Shown: piece after piece, positions 13,420 to 17,108 of the stretch | How the letters are laid out: the number at the start of each line of letters is the position of its first letter | How positions within the stretch are numbered: the first letter of the stretch is position 1 | Assembly: GCA_003524305.1 (NCBI GenBank) | Contig: DQHW01000041.1 | Location: 50,940 to 68,047 of the forward strand | Reading direction: 5' to 3' | Length of the DNA: 17,108 nt | DNA from: Anaerolineaceae bacterium | GTDB taxonomy: Bacteria > Chloroflexota > Anaerolineae > Anaerolineales > Anaerolineaceae | Notes under the pieces: generated by a model | Database searches by the model: none | Seen by the model: the letters and a program-made list of their open reading frames with translations, nothing else | What the model was told of the DNA's origin: nothing | Program-made: the position numbers and the translations under genes

Positions 13420-14301
13420 TTATAAACCGGATGCTTTTACAAGAGTCGATATAATTTCTTCACCATGATTGTATAGTAGAGAGAGATGCCCCTCATCTGG
13501 CAAAAATTTCGCCTGGCATCCGGGGATGCGTTCTGCCGTGGCTTTTGCCATGCTGATGGGTACGTTGCGATCCTTCTCTCCGTGCCAAAGAAAAAGATTT
13601 TCAGCCTGGAGATCAGCCAGGTTGAATTGCCAGGGTCTGGTCATCAAGATTTCTTCATCCACCCAACCTGTCACGGTTTGTCGGATGGCATCCAGCGTAA
13701 TATCCATTATCCCTTGTGAAAAATCTTCATGTTGCAGCACTTTCTGGTCTGCTTCGGGTATTTGCTGCCAAAGCTTGTTGAGTTGCAATCCAAGCTGGTC
13801 GGGATGGCGGCGCAGGTTGGTAAAGCCCGCTTGAAGCATCATGCGGGCAAGCGCAGGCATGCGCTGTGCCAGATTGAATTTCTTTTTGTTTGAATCATGC
13901 ATCCCGTCAGACCCAACTTCTGAGGGGCCAACACCTGATACAACCCCGGTCGCTGCCAACCGCTCAGGCATTTGGGCTGAGCAAGCCAGCGCGAATGGTC
14001 CGCCGCCTGAAAACCCCAGGGCGATAAAACGCTGCAGATTAAGGTGATCGACTAGTGCAGCAACGTCTGCTGGTATGTCAATAATTTTGTAATTCCGTTT
14101 TGGGGTTGAGATTCCATAGCCCGGACGATCAAAACCGATGAAACACAGATCATCGCGCTTTAACGAAGAGGCGATCAATGCTGCTTCACAGCGCGACCCG
14201 GGGATTCCATGAAAATCGAGGATTGGTATCCCTAACGGATTTCCATATAATCCATACCCCAACAGACGTCCGTCAGGCAAGGTAATGCTTTTTTCGATCA
14301 T
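13420..14301 (-). CDS. Alpha/beta hydrolase fold protein
   Basis: A 293-aa cytoplasmic hydrolase (no signal peptide or membrane segment seen). The fold's landmarks are in order: oxyanion region HGIPGSR (31-37), GFDRPGYGIS (56-65), nucleophile elbow GFSGGGP with Ser98, acid Asp244 in HGEKDRNVP and His272 in DEGHLSLL. The triad is complete. Residues ~125-215 form the variable cap domain that sets substrate choice. AGGA stands nine bases before the ATG, and the MFS gene ends six bases upstream, so the two are co-transcribed from the tetR promoter. The hydrolase may act on a compound carried by the transporter; ester, lactone or epoxide substrates cannot be told apart. A terminator follows at once. 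Confidence 0.9.
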   Translation of the reverse strand: MIEKSITLPDGRLLGYGLYGNPLGIPILDFHGIPGSRCEAALIASSLKRDDLCFIGFDRPGYGISTPKRNYKIIDIPADVAALVDHLNLQRFIALGFSGGGPFALACSAQMPERLAATGVVSGVGPSEVGSDGMHDSNKKKFNLAQRMPALARMMLQAGFTNLRRHPDQLGLQLNKLWQQIPEADQKVLQHEDFSQGIMDITLDAIRQTVTGWVDEEILMTRPWQFNLADLQAENLFLWHGEKDRNVPISMAKATAERIPGCQAKFLPDEGHLSLLYNHGEEIISTLVKASGL

Positions 14302-14307
14302 CTGAAA

Positions 14308-15660
14308 TTATCCTGCTTTTTCTGCGAGCTGAGTGACTGTGCGCATTTCACCTTTTTTAACCGGGATCAAGGCAAGGAATGCCAGCAAAGCAGTTGCAGC
14401 CTGAACTACGAAGATCAAGCCATAATTGTATCCTGCAGCTTCGATGATAATGCCCGTGATGGCTGGGCCGATCGACATGCCAGCCATATTGGCCATGGCT
14501 GTCAGGGCGGTCATTGTGCCAATAGTCTTGTCGTCAGGGGCGGCGTCAATCAAAGTAACAAAACCGTTGACATACCACAACCCATAAAATGCTGCTGTCA
14601 GAACCATCAGCGGAATGAACAGGGCAGGTGAATTGAGTAAAAAGATCAGCGAGGCAGAAACGACCCAGCCGCCGCAGCCAATCATCATGGTCAGGCGGCG
14701 TCCAATTTTGTTTGCCAGCAGTGCCGCAGGAAAGGCTACCACCATTACGGTGGCTCCGGCGATCATAAAGGGGATGCCGGCTTTGGACTGATCCGCGTTT
14801 AAAACAGTCATGTTATAAGAACTGATGAAGGCCTGAATAATCGAAAAGCCGAATGCACCAAAGAAAATATTGCCTGCCATGAAGAGTATGCTGCGCTTGT
14901 TCTCTTTTGGAAATGATTTGATCACAGAGAATGTGCGTTTGAGTCCCGTTTCATTGCGATCATTTTCCAGTATGTCTTGCGCTTCAATCTCGCTGCCCTT
15001 GCGTTCTTTGATCGCGAAAATGCCTATAACCACCAAACCAAGCGTCACCACCAGTGACAGCAGGTATGGCAGGATGATATTGACCTCGTAGAGGATGCTT
15101 CCTAAAATGCCGAGTCCTATTGAAAGCAGTGTAGCGAGGATGATGCCGAGCGAACGGGCTTTGGTGCGATCTTTTGAAGGTGCAAGGTCATAGACCAATG
15201 CGTCAATTGGCGTGCGTGCTACGGCCAGAGGTACCAGAATAAGAAACAGCAGGATGATAAATGGTACAAAAAAGGGCATCAACTCGGCTAAATTGCCGCT
15301 GGACCCGGCAGGAATTCCCTTGTAGATGAACGGAATGACAGCCAACGCAATTGCTGCCAAAGGAACAGTTGCTACGACGAATGGCAACCTCCGCCCGAAT
15401 TTTCCACGATAGCCGTCGCTCCAGGCACCAATGATGGGTGCCAAAATAAAGGCCACAATGTTATCCAACACAAGGATGATCCCTACCATTTTAGGAGTCA
15501 AACCAAAGCCGATGATTTGGGCATCAAAATTAGGGTTACCGCCCTGCATATAAAGCGGAACATAAGTGTTGTAGAGGTACCACATGAATCCGTCGATTGC
15601 CCCGGCACCAATTAACAAGACCAAAACGATTTGCCACCAGTTGGTTTTTTTTGCTTCCAT
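14308..15660 (-). CDS. Major facilitator superfamily transporter (SLC45/GPH-like)
   Basis: A 450-aa protein with about twelve hydrophobic segments. The loop between segments 2 and 3 carries the MFS signature SDGYRGKFGRR (81-91), preceded by LDNIVAFILAPIIGAW (65-80), which resembles the sugar-transporting SLC45 and GPH:cation symporter branch rather than the 14-helix drug exporters. A charged central loop (about KERKGSEIEAQDILENDRN) separates the halves; a second KIGRR motif follows in the C-terminal half. AGGAG sits seven bases before the ATG. It lies 21 bases after tetR and six bases before the hydrolase, making a three-gene operon. The substrate is unknown; a sugar, glycoside or related small molecule is plausible, with drug efflux as the alternative. 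Confidence 0.88.
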   Translation of the reverse strand: MEAKKTNWWQIVLVLLIGAGAIDGFMWYLYNTYVPLYMQGGNPNFDAQIIGFGLTPKMVGIILVLDNIVAFILAPIIGAWSDGYRGKFGRRLPFVVATVPLAAIALAVIPFIYKGIPAGSSGNLAELMPFFVPFIILLFLILVPLAVARTPIDALVYDLAPSKDRTKARSLGIILATLLSIGLGILGSILYEVNIILPYLLSLVVTLGLVVIGIFAIKERKGSEIEAQDILENDRNETGLKRTFSVIKSFPKENKRSILFMAGNIFFGAFGFSIIQAFISSYNMTVLNADQSKAGIPFMIAGATVMVVAFPAALLANKIGRRLTMMIGCGGWVVSASLIFLLNSPALFIPLMVLTAAFYGLWYVNGFVTLIDAAPDDKTIGTMTALTAMANMAGMSIGPAITGIIIEAAGYNYGLIFVVQAATALLAFLALIPVKKGEMRTVTQLAEKAG

Positions 15661-15681
15661 AATATATCTCCTAAGTTGGGG

Positions 15682-16371
15682 TTATGAAAAACCAATGGAA
15701 TTCATGTAGCGTTCGACTTCCAGTTGCACAAATCCTCGCGTTTGATGGGCCAGCATGATGGAGTATTTTTGACTGATTTCAAGCGAGGTGATACCGTTGA
15801 TAAAGCTCCATGAAGACAAGGCTAAATACATCACAAGAGCAGGCCAGGCTTTGCCTTCATGGGTTATATGTTCCAATCGATTGGCAAGATCTGTTGAAAT
15901 TTCTAAATTGGCAGCGGAAGAAATTCTACCCGCTTCACAAGCCTGAGCCATTATCTCTATCACAAGTAAAAAACATTTATCAGCGATTTTGCCGACAGCC
16001 TCATTAAGTGTGTATGTAGAGTTAGAATAGCCGAAAATGACCTGGTATAGCTGGGGATGGTCCACTGCCCAAAAGTAATAAGCCATGCATAAAGCGCGAA
16101 ACTGCCCGGCAAGATCATCTTTTGCGACTGAATCCCGGGCGGCAATGAGAGTTGAATAAAAAGATGAATATGCATCTTGCGTCAGTGCGATAATTAAATG
16201 GTCCCGGTTGTCAAAGTATCGGTAAAGCGCAGGTGTTGTGATATTCATCGATCTGGCAATTGCACCCAGTGAAATGGAACCTATACCCACGGTGGCTATT
16301 TGATGCCAGGCGTAAAATTTGATTTCTTCTTTTACAGAATCTTGATTGGCTTGTCTTTTTAATTCGTTCAT
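15682..16371 (-). CDS. TetR family transcriptional regulator
   Basis: A 229-aa repressor-type protein. The N-terminal helix-turn-helix (about residues 33-53) reads SISLGAIARSMNITTPALYRYF, the standard TetR recognition region, followed by NRDHLIIALTQDAY. The C-terminal ligand-binding half ends with a WSFINGITSLE segment resembling the WHG-type C-terminal domain (Asn in place of the usual His). The ATG at 16371 was taken; a GTG three codons upstream (16380) is the alternative, and neither has a clear Shine-Dalgarno. It is the first gene of the tetR-MFS-hydrolase operon, whose promoter contains a palindrome suited to autoregulation. Release from that site by a transporter substrate is the likely switch, by analogy with the family. 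Confidence 0.92.
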   Translation of the reverse strand: MNELKRQANQDSVKEEIKFYAWHQIATVGIGSISLGAIARSMNITTPALYRYFDNRDHLIIALTQDAYSSFYSTLIAARDSVAKDDLAGQFRALCMAYYFWAVDHPQLYQVIFGYSNSTYTLNEAVGKIADKCFLLVIEIMAQACEAGRISSAANLEISTDLANRLEHITHEGKAWPALVMYLALSSWSFINGITSLEISQKYSIMLAHQTRGFVQLEVERYMNSIGFS

Positions 16372-16391
16372 CTTGTTCACAATTAAATTTA

Positions 16392-16406
16392 GTTAATACC
16401 ATTAAC
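16392..16406. promoter_or_regulatory. Candidate TetR operator at the operon transcription start
   Basis: GTTAAT-ACC-ATTAAC is a perfect 6-bp inverted repeat with a 3-bp centre. It begins one base past the -10 of the tetR promoter and covers the expected transcription start, so bound repressor would block transcription of its own operon. TetR operators are usually of this general size; binding here is inferred. Confidence 0.5.
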
Positions 16407-16434
16407 AGTATAGACAACCTGGGAAAAAAGTCAA
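16407..16434 (-). promoter_or_regulatory. Promoter of the tetR-MFS-hydrolase operon
   Basis: On the minus strand TTGACT (16434-16429) and TATACT (16412-16407) are 16 bp apart, each matching consensus at 5 of 6 bases. The leader to the ATG at 16371 is about 28 nt. Confidence 0.68.
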
Positions 16435-16486
16435 CTGGTTGTATGCATGACCGCCATTATTTATTGTGTTTAGTGATAAACTTGTT

Positions 16487-16495
16487 TGGCATAAT
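16487..16495 (+). promoter_or_regulatory. Extended -10 promoter of the phosphoribosyltransferase gene
   Basis: TGG directly before CATAAT (16490-16495) forms an extended -10 element, which can work without a good -35; no convincing -35 is seen. The start would be near 16502, just before the TAGGAG ribosome site (16507-16512). It is divergent from the tetR promoter. Confidence 0.5.
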
Positions 16496-16518
16496 CCGTT
16501 AATTCATAGGAGTTCAGA

Positions 16519-17070
16519 ATGGAAAATAATGAAACGTATGGTGTTGATATTGCTGGTGTTCACCGCGAATTGACTTTATTCGAGATTAAACCCGGTTTAC
16601 GCATTGCCATTCTCAATATCCTTGGAGATACCGAATTGGTTCAGGCTTGCGCCAAAGAACTCGCCAAAAAACTTGAAAAAACTCCTTGCGACGTTTTAGT
16701 CACCGCCGAGACCAAAAGCATTCCGCTTGCATACGCATTATCCGTGGAAATGAATAAACCCTACGTTATTTTTCGCAAGAGCTATAAAGCCTACATGGGT
16801 CAAGCATTGCACACTGAAACCCTTTCTATTACTACCGGCGAACCTCAGACTCTTTATCTTGATGAAAAAGACCTTGAGTTGATCAAAGGCAAAAATGTGG
16901 TGATAGTGGATGATGTGATCAGCACAGGTTCAACCCTGCAGGGCATGCGCCTTTTAACCACCAAGGCCGGCGCCAGTATCACTTCAGAAGCCGCCATCTT
17001 CACTGAAGGCGAACGCGCCAAGTGGGGAGATATCGTCTCGCTCGGCCATCTGCCGGTATTTACTGATTAA
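16519..17070 (+). CDS. Phosphoribosyltransferase, adenine phosphoribosyltransferase-like
   Basis: A 183-aa type I phosphoribosyltransferase, which joins a base to PRPP. The PRPP-binding signature VVIVDDVISTGST is at residues 127-139. An upstream loop VTAETKSIPLAYALS (61-75) and VIFRKSYKAYMG (83-94) resemble the corresponding segments of adenine phosphoribosyltransferases and relatives. The length is normal for APRT. The closing GHLPVF segment is also APRT-like. Because the purine-recognition residues cannot be checked here, salvage of adenine is probable but another base, or a regulatory PRPP-binding role as in PurR/XpT-like proteins, is possible. AGGAG lies six bases before the ATG. The gene is alone on its transcript, divergent from tetR, with a terminator 11 bases after the stop. 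Confidence 0.85.
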   Translation: MENNETYGVDIAGVHRELTLFEIKPGLRIAILNILGDTELVQACAKELAKKLEKTPCDVLVTAETKSIPLAYALSVEMNKPYVIFRKSYKAYMGQALHTETLSITTGEPQTLYLDEKDLELIKGKNVVIVDDVISTGSTLQGMRLLTTKAGASITSEAAIFTEGERAKWGDIVSLGHLPVFTD

Positions 17071-17081
17071 ACATTAAAAAA

Positions 17082-17108
17082 CCCCCGCGGATTTCAAATC
17101 CGCGGGGG
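17082..17108 (+). terminator. Intrinsic terminator after the phosphoribosyltransferase gene, cut by the window end
   Basis: CCCCCGCGGAT (17082-17092) and ATCCGCGGGGG (17098-17108) form an 11-bp perfect stem with a TTCAA loop. Six A's precede it, so a matching T-run is expected just beyond the last base. Position and form indicate a terminator, possibly bidirectional. Confidence 0.85.

Noticed and set aside
1..17108. Mobile element, CRISPR, tRNA or defence system
   Set aside because: No transposase, integrase, spaced direct repeats, cloverleaf with CCA or nuclease/defence gene was seen; most genes are core or common accessory families of even composition.

Overview
The window looks like chromosomal core DNA of a Chloroflexota bacterium, most likely class Anaerolineae. 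This is an inference from gene content and style: a dephospho-CoA kinase with a long C-terminal extension, a CdaA/YbbR pair next to der and lepB, a membrane Ser/Thr kinase with a Thr/Pro-rich stalk and PD40 propeller, moderate GC, and Shine-Dalgarno-led genes packed into short operons. No rRNA, tRNA, CRISPR array, insertion sequence or phage gene was seen.

Layout. (1) Bases 1-687 hold the 3' part of an acetyl-xylan/cephalosporin-C esterase, followed by a hairpin at 711-749. (2) A strong promoter at 799-827 drives a rightward operon: coaE (with an extra GNAT-like domain), cdaA (c-di-AMP synthase), cdaR/ybbR (its regulator), der (ribosome-assembly GTPase) and lepB (signal peptidase I). A small YgiT-type zinc-ribbon gene follows, and the block ends at a bidirectional terminator at 6599-6629. 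(3) Converging on that terminator from the right is a transmembrane Ser/Thr kinase with an extracytoplasmic beta-propeller. (4) A 501-base AT-rich gap (8744-9244) holds the kinase promoter and the start signals of a rightward YitT-family membrane gene. (5) A leftward operon, ogt - eamA - era - yhhN, starts at a promoter containing an 11-bp tandem repeat (13213-13242) and runs head-on into yitT; the two stop codons are one base apart. (6) After an intergenic region with two strong hairpins lies a leftward tetR - MFS transporter - alpha/beta hydrolase operon, with a palindromic operator candidate at the tetR transcription start. (7) Divergent from tetR is an APRT-like phosphoribosyltransferase, followed by a terminator cut by the window end.

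How the genes fit together. Block 2 joins CoA synthesis, c-di-AMP signalling, ribosome assembly and protein export. Block 5 joins a second ribosome-assembly GTPase (Era) to alkyl-DNA repair, a drug/metabolite exporter and a probable lysoplasmalogenase. Block 6 has the form of a ligand-induced uptake or efflux-plus-hydrolysis cassette. I see no clear new defence or mobile system. The most unusual items are the CoaE fusion with a degenerate acetyltransferase-like tail, the repeat-decorated promoters of coaE and ogt, and an Era protein that departs from consensus at both its G4 motif and its KH GxxG loop.
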